A DNA stretch of 34,055 nt from VFJZ01 sp038321545 (GTDB lineage Bacteria > Actinomycetota > Thermoleophilia > Gaiellales > F1-60-MAGs149), in the NCBI GenBank assembly GCA_038321545.1, contig JBBQFB010000013.1:1-34055 (forward strand), written 5' to 3'. Every line of letters begins with the position of its first letter. Within the stretch, counting starts at the first letter, position 1. This document shows, one piece after another, positions 21,531-29,384 of this stretch. The position numbers and the translations under genes were made by a program. The notes under the pieces were generated by a model that was given only the letters and a program-made list of their open reading frames with translations, had not been told where the DNA came from and did not search any database.

Positions 21531-22819
21531 GGACGATCGGCCTCCTGATCGGGAAGGACCTGCGGGTCCTGTGGCGCTCGCGCGGCCTGCTCGCTGCGCT
21601 CGTCCTCTACCCGGTCGTGCTCGCGCTGCTGGTGGCACTCGTCGCCGACGAGGCCGGGACGCGGCCTCGCATCGCCTGGGTGGACGGCGGCAAGATCCCC
21701 GCCGTGCTCGAGATCGGGTCGACGAAGGTCGACTACGCCGGGCTCCGGAAGCGCATCAGCGACCGCGTCGATGTGGTCGACATGGAGGCTGGGGCAGCCA
21801 ACCAGGCGCTCGACGACGGACGCGTGGCGGCGGTCGTGATCGTGCCGGCGAGCCTCGTCGCCGACCTGCGCACGAGCGTCGTCCAGCCGAAGATCGACGT
21901 GATCGTCCGCGGCGGCGCCGGCGGTGAACGCGCGCTGCGCGAGGTCGAGCGGTTCGTCAACCAGCTGAACGCGCGCGTGCAGGCCGAGCTGCTCTCCCAG
22001 TCGCTCGGCTTCCTGGGCGTGCTCGGAGAGGGCGGCACGGCGGAGATCGCCGATCGCGACGTGACGGTGCTGGGCCTGCACGCCGCCGCCGACATCGTCA
22101 GCGGCGTCCGCGACCAGCTGGTGGATCCCGGCCAGCGCGCCGAGCTGCAGAAGGTCCTCGACTTCGCGCGCACCGCCCGCCTCGCGCTGGCGTTCGCCGA
22201 CCCGTCGCTGCGGGTCGTGGCGTCGCCGATCGCCGTCCGCGCCACCACCCGCGGCGACGACGAGCTGCTGGGCGGCCGTGGCATCGCGGTCGCACTGGCG
22301 GCCGGCGTGGTCCTCGGCGGCCTGCTGCTCGGCACTGCGGCGCTCGCGACCGAGCGTGACGAACGCACGCTCCCGCGGCTGCTGCAGGGCCGCCTGGCCG
22401 GCCTCCGGCTGGTGGTCGCCAAGGTGCTGTTCGTCGGCGTCGTCTCGCTGCTGCTGGCAATCCTGCTCGTCGCGCTGCAGGCCCCCGCGTCGGGCCGCGG
22501 GAACGTGCTCGCGGTCGTCGTCCTGGCGCTCGCCGGCACGGCCGCCGGCGCCTGCGGCGTCGTGGTGGCCGCCGTCGTCCGCGACCTCGCCGCGTCGGCG
22601 TTCGTGGCGCTGCTGATAGCCGTCCCGTTCCTGCTCGCCGCGCTCGTCGGGCGCACGGGCACCGGCGTCGCCCGCGTTGGCGGCGTGTTCCCGTTCAGCC
22701 CGACGACTTCGGCGGTGGGCGCCGCGCTGGACGGCGGCGACGTCGCCGGCCCGCTTCTGCAGCTCGTGCTGATCGGCGTCGTCGCGACCGGGGTCGCGGC
22801 GGCCTACGTCCGCCGGTAG
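21527..22819 (+). CDS. ABC-2-type transporter permease
   Basis: The 430-residue partner of the preceding ATPase has one helix near the N-terminus (LLAALVLYPVVLALLVALVA, about 19-38), a large extracytoplasmic region (about 40-240) and five or six helices from about 255 to the end. This is the ABC2_membrane_3 layout. The outer region includes helical stretches (REVERFVNQLNARVQAELLS). The substrate is unknown; such pairs export lipids, drugs or polymers. The gene starts in GTGA with the ATPase gene. Its last 16 bases overlap the 3' end of the convergent membrane-protein gene. Confidence 0.85.
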   Translation: MRTIGLLIGKDLRVLWRSRGLLAALVLYPVVLALLVALVADEAGTRPRIAWVDGGKIPAVLEIGSTKVDYAGLRKRISDRVDVVDMEAGAANQALDDGRVAAVVIVPASLVADLRTSVVQPKIDVIVRGGAGGERALREVERFVNQLNARVQAELLSQSLGFLGVLGEGGTAEIADRDVTVLGLHAAADIVSGVRDQLVDPGQRAELQKVLDFARTARLALAFADPSLRVVASPIAVRATTRGDDELLGGRGIAVALAAGVVLGGLLLGTAALATERDERTLPRLLQGRLAGLRLVVAKVLFVGVVSLLLAILLVALQAPASGRGNVLAVVVLALAGTAAGACGVVVAAVVRDLAASAFVALLIAVPFLLAALVGRTGTGVARVGGVFPFSPTTSAVGAALDGGDVAGPLLQLVLIGVVATGVAAAYVRR

Positions 22820-24417
22820 ACCAGCACGCCGCCGATCGTCTGCTCGCGCCACCCGGCGTCGCGCATCACGACATCCCAGCCGTTCGCGGTGGCCGGGTTG
22901 ATCAGCACGGTCTCGGTGCCGGTGTCGCGCAGGAATCGGTCGATCTCTCCGCTCGCATCGTCCGGGCGGGGCAGGCCGTAGAACGAGCGCACGATCGGAT
23001 AGCGCCAGTAGAAGTCGGGAACCAGCGAGGCCGCGTAGCCGCCGACGAGCCGGAACCGGTAGTCCGACTCCATCTGCCAGCGCATTCCGGGGCCGAGGAA
23101 CGACCAGGGCAGCACCAGCACGGCGCTGTCGTCGCGGATCACGGACCGTTCGCGGCCGTCGGCGAACAGCGCGGGCAACGGCACCTCGGTCTTCCACAGG
23201 TCGGCGGCCAGCGAGGGCGCGATCGGCACCAGCGCAAGCACGACCAGCGGCCACGCCAGCCAGGGCCGCGCGGCGCGTGTCACCAGCAGGGCGCACATGA
23301 CGGCCACTGCCAGCCACGCGTACATCGGGAACCGCGACGGCAACGCGAGGTGCAGCAGCGGCAGCTTCGAGACCAGCAGCCACGGGCCGCGCCAGCGCTC
23401 GACGCCGTGCAGCGTGATGCGCGAGCCGAGCGCGCACAGCAGGACGCCGGCGAACGCCGCCGGCAGCACCCAGCCGGCACGCGTGCCGCGGAAGACGACC
23501 GCGAAGACGACCACGAGCGTCAGCAGACCGGCCCCGAAGTAGCCCGTCTGCTCGGTCAGGCCGCCGACCATCAGCGCGGCGTCGGCCGCGTACCGGTGCT
23601 GACCGATCGCCGTCACCCGCGTCGGCGTCCACAGGTTCGCGAGGTCCATCGGATATCGGAGCGGCCCCGTGCCCTGCTGCAGGGGGTTCGGGTGGGCGAA
23701 CGCCACGTACAGGTACGGCGAGGCGATCACCGCGCCGAGGGCCAGGCCGGCCAGTGCGACCAGCCCGGTGCGCCACGCCCGGAACAGCGCGATGGTGCCG
23801 AGGCCGAACACCGCCGCGGTGGCGAGCACCTCGGTGAAGATCATCAGCTGCGCGACGACCAGCGCGGCGATGCGCAGGGCGGCGCCGTTGTCGGACACCA
23901 GGCCGCGCCCGTGGCGGACGGCGACGAGCGCCGCCAGCGGTATGCAGAACACGAGGGCCAGGTTGAGGTGGTTGACGCTCTCGGCCAGCCCGTAGGAGGA
24001 GAACGCGAACATCCCGCCGCCGAGCACCGCCGGCAGCGCCCTGCCCGTCACCTCGCGGCACAGAAGGAACGCCGCGAGGCCGTTCAGCGGCAGGGCCAGC
24101 AGGGCCAGGACGTTGTACGCGACGATCGGCCCTGCCAGCAGCGTGATCGGGGCGGCTGCGAACGCCGGGCCGGGAATCACGGTCGCCCAGGCGAGGTTGA
24201 ACCCCTCCGGCGCGTAGATGCGATCGGTCAGCAGCGGGTTGCGCAGCGCCTCCACGGCGGCGGGCCACCACTTGAGGCTCCAGGCGAAGAAGCTCTGGTC
24301 GCCACCGTACAGCCCGACGACGCTCCCGTGCAGGTCGCCGAGCACGCGGCCGAGGACGAGCAGCGAGATCGCCAGGTACGCAACGAACGCGCCGAGGCCC
24401 TCGAGCTTTCCGCGCAC
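22804..24417 (-). CDS. Large polytopic membrane protein, probably a GT-C-type glycosyltransferase
   Basis: The 537-residue protein has about 10-12 hydrophobic segments and a C-terminal soluble domain of about 120 residues. The first loop after helix 1 contains GGDQSFFAWSLKWW and then IYAPEGFNLAWAT, the acidic/aromatic pattern of GT-C-fold membrane transferases seen in Actinobacteria. A lipid-linked sugar donor is inferred. The C-terminal part (VLVLPWSFLGPGMRWQMESD, GTETVLINPATANGWD) lacks recognised motifs. GTG start; TACTGT on the minus strand lies 7 bases upstream. It shares 16 bases of 3' sequence with the convergent ABC permease. Confidence 0.7.
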   Translation of the reverse strand: MRGKLEGLGAFVAYLAISLLVLGRVLGDLHGSVVGLYGGDQSFFAWSLKWWPAAVEALRNPLLTDRIYAPEGFNLAWATVIPGPAFAAAPITLLAGPIVAYNVLALLALPLNGLAAFLLCREVTGRALPAVLGGGMFAFSSYGLAESVNHLNLALVFCIPLAALVAVRHGRGLVSDNGAALRIAALVVAQLMIFTEVLATAAVFGLGTIALFRAWRTGLVALAGLALGAVIASPYLYVAFAHPNPLQQGTGPLRYPMDLANLWTPTRVTAIGQHRYAADAALMVGGLTEQTGYFGAGLLTLVVVFAVVFRGTRAGWVLPAAFAGVLLCALGSRITLHGVERWRGPWLLVSKLPLLHLALPSRFPMYAWLAVAVMCALLVTRAARPWLAWPLVVLALVPIAPSLAADLWKTEVPLPALFADGRERSVIRDDSAVLVLPWSFLGPGMRWQMESDYRFRLVGGYAASLVPDFYWRYPIVRSFYGLPRPDDASGEIDRFLRDTGTETVLINPATANGWDVVMRDAGWREQTIGGVLVYRRT

Positions 24418-24424
24418 GGCGCGA

Positions 24425-24448
24425 ACAGTACCGGGCGCCCGTTACGAT
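24425..24448. promoter_or_regulatory. Divergent -10 pair, GT-C-like gene / hemB
   Basis: TACTGT on the minus strand (24430-24425) ends 7 bases before GTG 24417. TACGAT on the plus strand (24443-24448) ends 6 bases before ATG 24455. Both genes look leaderless; the hexamers are 12 bases apart and no -35 boxes are visible. Confidence 0.6.
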
Positions 24449-24454
24449 CCGGGT

Positions 24455-25432
24455 ATGTCCCAACCCGTCCGGCCCCGCCGACTCAGGCGGACGCAGGGAT
24501 TGCGCGATCTCGTGCGTGAGACCCGTCTCCAGCCGGAGAGTCTGATCCTCCCGATGTTCGTGGTGCCCGGCGAGGGGCGACGCGAGCCCGTGGCGACGTT
24601 CCCGGGCGTCGCGCACCTGTCGGCCGACCTTGCGACTGCCGAGGCCGAGCGCGCCGCGGCGGCGGGCGTCGGCGGCGTGATGCTGTTCGGCCTGCCGGCC
24701 TCCAAGGACGCCGAGGGCTCCTCGGCCTGGGATCCCGACGGCCCCGTGCAAGTCACGACGCGGGCCATCCGCGCCGCCGCGCCGAACCTCGTGATCGCGA
24801 CCGACGTGTGCCTCTGCCAGTACACCGACCACGGCCACTGCGGCGTGCTGCTCGACGACGGCACGGTCGGCAACGACGTGACGCTGCCGCTGCTGGCCCG
24901 CGTTGCGGTGTCGCACGCCCGGGCCGGCGCCGACCTGATCTCGCCGAGCGACATGATGGATGGCCGCGTCGCCGCGATCCGCAGCGGGCTCGACGCCGAG
25001 GGCTTCGGCGAGTCCGCGGCGATCATGAGCTACTCGACGAAGTTCGCGTCGGCGTTCTACGGCCCGTTCCGCGACGCCGCCGACTCGTCACCGCAGACGG
25101 GCGACCGCAAGACCTACCAGATGGATCCGGCCAACCCGCGCGAGGCGCTCCGCGAGTCGCTGCTGGACGAGGCCGAGGGCGCCGATGTGCTGATGGTGAA
25201 GCCGGCCGGTCACTATCTGGACGTGATCGCACGCCTCTCCCAGACGACCAACCTGCCGATCGGCGCGTACCAGGTGTCGGGCGAGCACGCCGCGATCCGG
25301 TTCGCCGCGCAGCACGGCGCGCTCGACCTGCGGCTCGCGACGCTCGAGTCGCTGGTCGCGATCCGGCGGGCCGGCGCCCAGGTGATCATGACCTACTCGG
25401 CAATCGACGCTGCGGGCTGGCTCGATGTCTGA
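24455..25432 (+). CDS. hemB: Porphobilinogen synthase (delta-aminolevulinic acid dehydratase)
   Basis: This 325-residue cytosolic enzyme joins two 5-aminolevulinate molecules into porphobilinogen. It has the zinc-binding triple cysteine C119, C121 and C129 (DVCLCQYTDHGHCG), so it belongs to the zinc-dependent class. The two active-site lysines are K196 (SYSTKFASAFYGPFRDA) and K249 (VLMVKPAGHYLDVI). The N-terminus RPRRLRRTQGLRDLVRET and the tail MTYSAIDAAGWL are standard. ATG is 6 bases after TACGAT. The 3' end overlaps hemL by 8 bases, giving a hemB-hemL pair for early tetrapyrrole synthesis. Confidence 0.97.
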   Translation: MSQPVRPRRLRRTQGLRDLVRETRLQPESLILPMFVVPGEGRREPVATFPGVAHLSADLATAEAERAAAAGVGGVMLFGLPASKDAEGSSAWDPDGPVQVTTRAIRAAAPNLVIATDVCLCQYTDHGHCGVLLDDGTVGNDVTLPLLARVAVSHARAGADLISPSDMMDGRVAAIRSGLDAEGFGESAAIMSYSTKFASAFYGPFRDAADSSPQTGDRKTYQMDPANPREALRESLLDEAEGADVLMVKPAGHYLDVIARLSQTTNLPIGAYQVSGEHAAIRFAAQHGALDLRLATLESLVAIRRAGAQVIMTYSAIDAAGWLDV

Positions 25433-26708
25433 GGACCGCTCCCGCGAGCTGTTCGCCGAGGCCGTCGGGCACTTCCCCGGCGGCGTCAACTCACCGGTCC
25501 GGGCCATGCGCTCGGTCGGCCGCGAGTTCCCGCTGTTCCTGTCCGAGGCGGCCGGCGCGACCGTCACCGACGTCGATGGGAACCGGTACATCGACCTGGT
25601 CGGGTCGTGGGGCCCGATGATCGTCGGCCACGCGCACCCGGCCGTCGTCTCCGCCGTACGCGACGCGATGGGCCGCGGGTCCTCGTTCGGTGCTCCGACG
25701 GAGGGCGAGAGCGACCTCGCCCGGCGCGTCAAGCGCGTCTACCCGCAGATGGAGCGGCTGCGGTTCGTGTCCAGCGGCACCGAGGCGTCGATGAGCGCCA
25801 TCCGTCTCGCCCGGTCGCACACCGGCCGCGAGAAGGTGCTGAAGTTCGCCGGCTGCTACCACGGTCACGTCGACGCCCTGCTGGCAGAGGCGGGGTCGGG
25901 CCTCGCGACGCTCGGCATCCCGTCGTCGCCCGGCATACCGGCTGCGGTCACGGCCGGCACGATCGTGGTGCCGTACAACGACGACGACGCGCTCGACCGC
26001 GTGTTCGCTGCGCACGGCGCCGATCTGGCGTGCGCGATCGTGGAGGGCGTGCCCGGCAACATGGGCGTGGTGCCGCCGGCACGCGGGTTCCTGGAGCGCC
26101 TGCAGGAGCGATGCCGCGACGCCGGCGCGTGCTTCGTGGTCGACGATGTCATGAGCGGGTTCCGCGTCGCGCCCGGCGGCGCGGTCGAGCTGTACGGGCT
26201 CGATCCCGACCTGATCGCGCTCGGCAAGATTATCGGCGGCGGCCTGCCGGCGGCGGCCTTCGGCGGCCGGCGCGCGATCATGGAGCTGCTCGCGCCGATC
26301 GGCTCGACGTATCAGGCCGGCACGCTGTCCGGCAACCCGCTGGCCATGGCCGCCGGGTGCGTGACGCTCGATCTGCTGCAGGAACCGGGTGTCTACGAGG
26401 CGCTCGACGCGGCCTCGGCCCGGCTCGCGGCGGGGCTCGCCGAGGCGGCCGGTGACGGCCACTGCGTGCAGCGGGTGGGCTCGATGGTGACGTTGTTCTT
26501 CCGGCCCGGGCCGGTGCGCTCGTTCGCCGAGGCGGCCGAGTCGGTCACCGGGCGCTTTGCGGCGTTCCACGCCCACTGCCTGCAGCAGGGCGTCTACCTG
26601 CCGCCGTCGCAGTTCGAGGCCTGGTTCGTGTCCACCGCCCACGACGATGCCACCATCGATGCGGTCGTCGCCGCTGCGCGGTCGTTCTTCCGCCGGGAGC
26701 GCGGGTGA
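25425..26708 (+). CDS. hemL: Glutamate-1-semialdehyde 2,1-aminomutase
   Basis: This 427-residue class III aminotransferase-fold PLP enzyme makes 5-aminolevulinate from glutamate-1-semialdehyde (C5 pathway). Motifs are PGGVNSPVRAM (18-28), SSGTEASMSAIRLAR (116-130), FAGCYHGHVD (141-150), VVDDVMSGFRV (238-248), the Schiff-base lysine K268 in LGKIIGGGLPAAAFGG, and TYQAGTLSGNPLAMAAG. The usual Asp-Glu of DEVMTGFR reads Asp-Asp. The start overlaps hemB by 8 bases. The stop overlaps the next gene in GTGA. Confidence 0.97.
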   Translation: MSEDRSRELFAEAVGHFPGGVNSPVRAMRSVGREFPLFLSEAAGATVTDVDGNRYIDLVGSWGPMIVGHAHPAVVSAVRDAMGRGSSFGAPTEGESDLARRVKRVYPQMERLRFVSSGTEASMSAIRLARSHTGREKVLKFAGCYHGHVDALLAEAGSGLATLGIPSSPGIPAAVTAGTIVVPYNDDDALDRVFAAHGADLACAIVEGVPGNMGVVPPARGFLERLQERCRDAGACFVVDDVMSGFRVAPGGAVELYGLDPDLIALGKIIGGGLPAAAFGGRRAIMELLAPIGSTYQAGTLSGNPLAMAAGCVTLDLLQEPGVYEALDAASARLAAGLAEAAGDGHCVQRVGSMVTLFFRPGPVRSFAEAAESVTGRFAAFHAHCLQQGVYLPPSQFEAWFVSTAHDDATIDAVVAAARSFFRRERG

Positions 26709-27103
26709 TAGCGGAGATCGGGGGCCGGGCCCGTGCTGCGAGCCCCGTGTGGGCCTCGGCGCTCCGCGGCTGTCCGGCCGGCGACGCGATCTACGGACCC
26801 CGCGTCGACGGCCGCTTCGCGCTCGGCGTCGAGACGATCTACGAGGGGTACCTCGTGCACCACGCCGCGAGCCGCGTGTTCGAGCCGGCCGATCGGGAGC
26901 AGGCGATCCTGCTCGGCGACTACCTCTACGCGGCCGGCCTGGTCGAGATCTGCCGGTCCGGCGACCTGCGTGCCGTGACGACGCTGGCCGAGCTGATTGC
27001 GACGGTCTCGGACCGGCGCTCGCGGGGACTGACTGACGACTCCGCGGCGTGGGAGAGCGCCGTGGCGGCGCTCGAGCCGGTCTCCGGCCGGGCCGCGCGA
27101 TGA
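26705..27103 (+). CDS. 132-residue protein resembling a catalytically dead prenyl-diphosphate-synthase fragment
   Basis: Not a recognised family at first sight, but it aligns by eye with the polyprenyl synthase encoded at 32359-33324. VETIYEGYLVHHAAS (42-56) matches VELVHSATLVHDDVLD, and GDYLYAAGLVEICRSGDLRA (71-90) matches GDYLFARAFALLTETGETLA, followed by a similar helix (TTLAELIATVSDRR). The DDxxD aspartates are replaced (HHAAS) and the second half with the second DDxxD is missing. It cannot be an active synthase by itself; a small partner subunit, as in heterodimeric heptaprenyl synthases, is a possibility. It is coupled to hemL by GTGA and to ubiD by ATGA, so it is certainly expressed with cofactor genes. 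Confidence 0.8.
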   Translation: MIAEIGGRARAASPVWASALRGCPAGDAIYGPRVDGRFALGVETIYEGYLVHHAASRVFEPADREQAILLGDYLYAAGLVEICRSGDLRAVTTLAELIATVSDRRSRGLTDDSAAWESAVAALEPVSGRAAR

Positions 27104-28608
27104 CCGACCTGCGCGACTGGATCGAGCTGCTCCGCCGGGAGGGCGAGCTGGCCGAGATCACGGCCGAGGTCGACCCGCACCTCGAGATCACCGAGATCGC
27201 CGACCGCACCATGAAGGCAGGCGGCCCGGCGCTGCTGTTCCGCAACGTGAAGGGCTCGTCGCTGCCGGTGCTGATCAACCAGTTCGGCACCGAGCGCCGC
27301 ATGTGCCTCGCGCTCGGCGTGGCGTCGCTTGAGGAGGTGCGCGAGCGCGTGGCCGGCGTGTTCGAGCTGCTGCAGCCGCCGAAAGGTCTGTCTGCGGTAC
27401 TCGATGCCGCCGTCACCGGCTTCCGCACCTTGAAGGACTCGAAGCCGCGCATCGTGAGCTCCGGGGCCTGCCAGGAGGTCGTGATCACGGAGCCCGACCT
27501 CGACCTGCTGCCGATCATGCAGTGCTGGCCCGACGACGGCGGCCCGTACATCACGCTGCCGTCCGTGATCACGCGTGATCCCGTGACGGGCGGCCGCAAC
27601 GTCGGCATGTACCGGCTCCAGAAGCACTCGGCGACCACCCTCGGCCTGCACTGGCAGATCCACAAGGACGCCGCCGCCGACTGGCGCGACGGGGCCGGCC
27701 GGATGGAGGTCGCGATCGCCCTCGGCACCGATCCGATCACCACGTACGCCGGCTCGCTGCCGCTGCCGAAGCACATCGACGAGTTCGCCGTGGCCGGCGT
27801 GCTGCGCAACGACCGGGTCGACCTGGTGCGCTGCAAGACGGTCGACCTCGAGGTGCCGGCCAACGCCGAGATCGTGATCGAGGGCTACGCCGAGCGGGGC
27901 GTGCTCGCTCCCGAGGGGCCGTTCGGCGACCACACGGGCTACTACACGCCAACCGAGCCGTTCCCGCTGCTGCACGTCACCTGCATCACGCACCGCCGCG
28001 ACCCGATCTATCCGTCGATCGTCGTTGGCGTGCCGCCTTCGGAGGACGTGTGGCTCGGCAAGGCGACCGAGCGGATCTTCCTGCCGGCCGTGCAGATGAC
28101 GGTGCCCGAGATCGTCGACTACGACCTGCCGTTCGCGGGCGCCTTTCACAACTGCTGCATCGTCTCGATCCGGAAGCGCTTCCCGGGCCACGCGAAGAAG
28201 GTGATGCACGCGATCTGGGGAACGGGTCTACTGTCCCTCACGAAGGCGGTGGTGGTGGTCGACGAGTGGGTCGACGTGCACGATTACGAGCAGGTCGTCT
28301 GGCAGCTTGGCGCGAACGTCGATCCGGCGCGCGACGTGCTGGTCTCCCACGGACCACTCGACCAGCTCGACCACGCCCCGAACCTCCAGAGCATTGGTGG
28401 CAAGATAGGCTTCGACGCGACGCGGACGTGGCCCGAGGAGGGGTACCCGCGAGAGTGGCCGGAGGTCGCCCGGATGTCGGACGACGTTCGTCAGAAGGTG
28501 GATGCGCGGTGGTCCGAGTTCGGTCTCGATCTCGGTCGGCGCGACCCCGATACGATGCCGCGATTGGCGAAGAGCCGTCGCGGGATCTTCGGCAAGAGAG
28601 GTTCGTAA
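27100..28608 (+). CDS. UbiD-family prenylated-FMN-dependent decarboxylase, probably for menaquinone
   Basis: The 502-residue protein has full UbiD family length and motifs: NVGMYRLQKHSATTLGLHWQ, IHKDAAADW, ALGTDPITTYAGSLPLP, and IEGYAERGVLAPEGPFGDHTGYYTP with the catalytic glutamates, then FHNCCIVSIRKRFPGHAKKV. UbiD enzymes need prenyl-FMN made by UbiX, which is encoded 2.4 kb downstream. With mqnE in the same block, the likely role is the late decarboxylation in the futalosine menaquinone route; phenolic-acid decarboxylation is an alternative. ATG overlaps the preceding gene in ATGA. The C-terminal 30 residues are basic. Confidence 0.9.
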   Translation: MTDLRDWIELLRREGELAEITAEVDPHLEITEIADRTMKAGGPALLFRNVKGSSLPVLINQFGTERRMCLALGVASLEEVRERVAGVFELLQPPKGLSAVLDAAVTGFRTLKDSKPRIVSSGACQEVVITEPDLDLLPIMQCWPDDGGPYITLPSVITRDPVTGGRNVGMYRLQKHSATTLGLHWQIHKDAAADWRDGAGRMEVAIALGTDPITTYAGSLPLPKHIDEFAVAGVLRNDRVDLVRCKTVDLEVPANAEIVIEGYAERGVLAPEGPFGDHTGYYTPTEPFPLLHVTCITHRRDPIYPSIVVGVPPSEDVWLGKATERIFLPAVQMTVPEIVDYDLPFAGAFHNCCIVSIRKRFPGHAKKVMHAIWGTGLLSLTKAVVVVDEWVDVHDYEQVVWQLGANVDPARDVLVSHGPLDQLDHAPNLQSIGGKIGFDATRTWPEEGYPREWPEVARMSDDVRQKVDARWSEFGLDLGRRDPDTMPRLAKSRRGIFGKRGS

Positions 28609-28615
28609 CGTTGAA

Positions 28616-28629
28616 ACAGCAATCGCTGT
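28616..28629 (+). terminator. Small hairpin after the ubiD-type gene
   Basis: ACAGC and GCTGT pair around AATC, 8 bases past the TAA stop. The stem is short and not followed by a T-run, so termination is uncertain. Confidence 0.3.
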
Positions 28630-28666
28630 GCGAAATGGGGCGGGACTTTGTGCCGTCTGTTCCCAC

Positions 28667-28709
28667 GTTGACACCCGTCCGACCTCGGACGCAGAATGCC
28701 GGTGTCAAC
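28667..28709 (+). promoter_or_regulatory. qcr operon promoter with nested palindromes
   Basis: A consensus -35 TTGACA (28668-28673) and a -10 CAGAAT (28692-28697) are 18 bases apart, the only textbook sigma-70-type promoter in the window. The spacer is almost filled by the perfect palindrome CGTCCGACCTCGGACG (28676-28691). A second, 9-bp perfect inverted repeat, GTTGACACC (28667-28675) and GGTGTCAAC (28701-28709), flanks the whole core: its left arm contains the -35 and its right arm covers the expected start site. A GGAGGAGG ribosome-binding site follows at 28716-28723. Confidence 0.75.
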
Positions 28710-28723
28710 TCCTTTGGAGGAGG

Positions 28724-29374
28724 ATGAGTCGCGTGGCGGATCCCTCGGGGAGCCACACCGGGCACGATGCAACCGCAGGCGCCGCCGGGGCGTACGTCGA
28801 TCCGGCGAGTGCTCGCGCAGCCGTGTCCCGGGGCCGCTTTCTCACCGGTGTCACGCTGGGTCTCGGTGGACTGATCGGCGCCGCACTGACCGTTCCGGTC
28901 GTCGGCTTCGCCCTCGGGCCGTCGTTCTCCGGTGAGGACTGGTACTGGACCGACCTCGGTCCAACCGACCAGTTCACGGACAAGTTCCAGACGGTCCTGT
29001 ACGAGCGCGGCCCGAACGGGTACTCCGATCGCCGGGTCGCCTTCGTGCGCAAGGAGTCCGACGCCGCCTACCTCGTGATCGCGAACACCTGCATGCATCT
29101 CGGTTGCCCGGTCGAACTGAAGGGCACCTCGTTCGCGTGCCCCTGCCACGGCGGGCAGTACGACAGCGAGGGGCGGCGCACGGCCGGTCCCCCGGTGCGC
29201 CCGCTGAACCGGATCGAGACCGACATCAAGTCGGTGCCCGGCCACCTGCTGATCGGCCGCGTGTTCGCCTCGAAGGAGCAGGGCGGCAAGGTCGTCATGT
29301 CCGACACCTGGAAGGATCCGGGCCAGCCAGTGCAGGGCCTGCTCTCGTTCCTCTATCCGGCGCCTCCGCGCTAG
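28724..29374 (+). CDS. qcrA: Rieske [2Fe-2S] subunit of menaquinol:cytochrome c reductase
   Basis: The 216-residue Rieske protein has one N-terminal membrane anchor (about 38-63) and a periplasm-side cluster domain. Box 1 is CMHLGC (C123, H125, C128) and box 2 is CPCHGG (C139, C141, H142): cluster ligands C123, H125, C139 and H142, with C128/C141 as the disulfide. It passes electrons from menaquinol to cytochrome c. Two starts are possible: ATG 28724, only 3 bases from the first GGAGG, or GTG 28733, 9 bases from the second GGAGG; the latter spacing is better. It is the first gene of qcrABC, with its own promoter. Confidence 0.95.
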   Translation: MSRVADPSGSHTGHDATAGAAGAYVDPASARAAVSRGRFLTGVTLGLGGLIGAALTVPVVGFALGPSFSGEDWYWTDLGPTDQFTDKFQTVLYERGPNGYSDRRVAFVRKESDAAYLVIANTCMHLGCPVELKGTSFACPCHGGQYDSEGRRTAGPPVRPLNRIETDIKSVPGHLLIGRVFASKEQGGKVVMSDTWKDPGQPVQGLLSFLYPAPPR

Positions 29375-29384
29375 GAGACCGAGC

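Noticed and set aside
21044..24916. A 1290-codon open frame on the minus strand across the ABC genes, the GT-C-like gene and hemB
   Set aside because: It is Arg/Ala/His-rich with no domain and runs antisense to hemB and the ABC genes or out of frame with real genes; long empty frames are expected in high-GC DNA.
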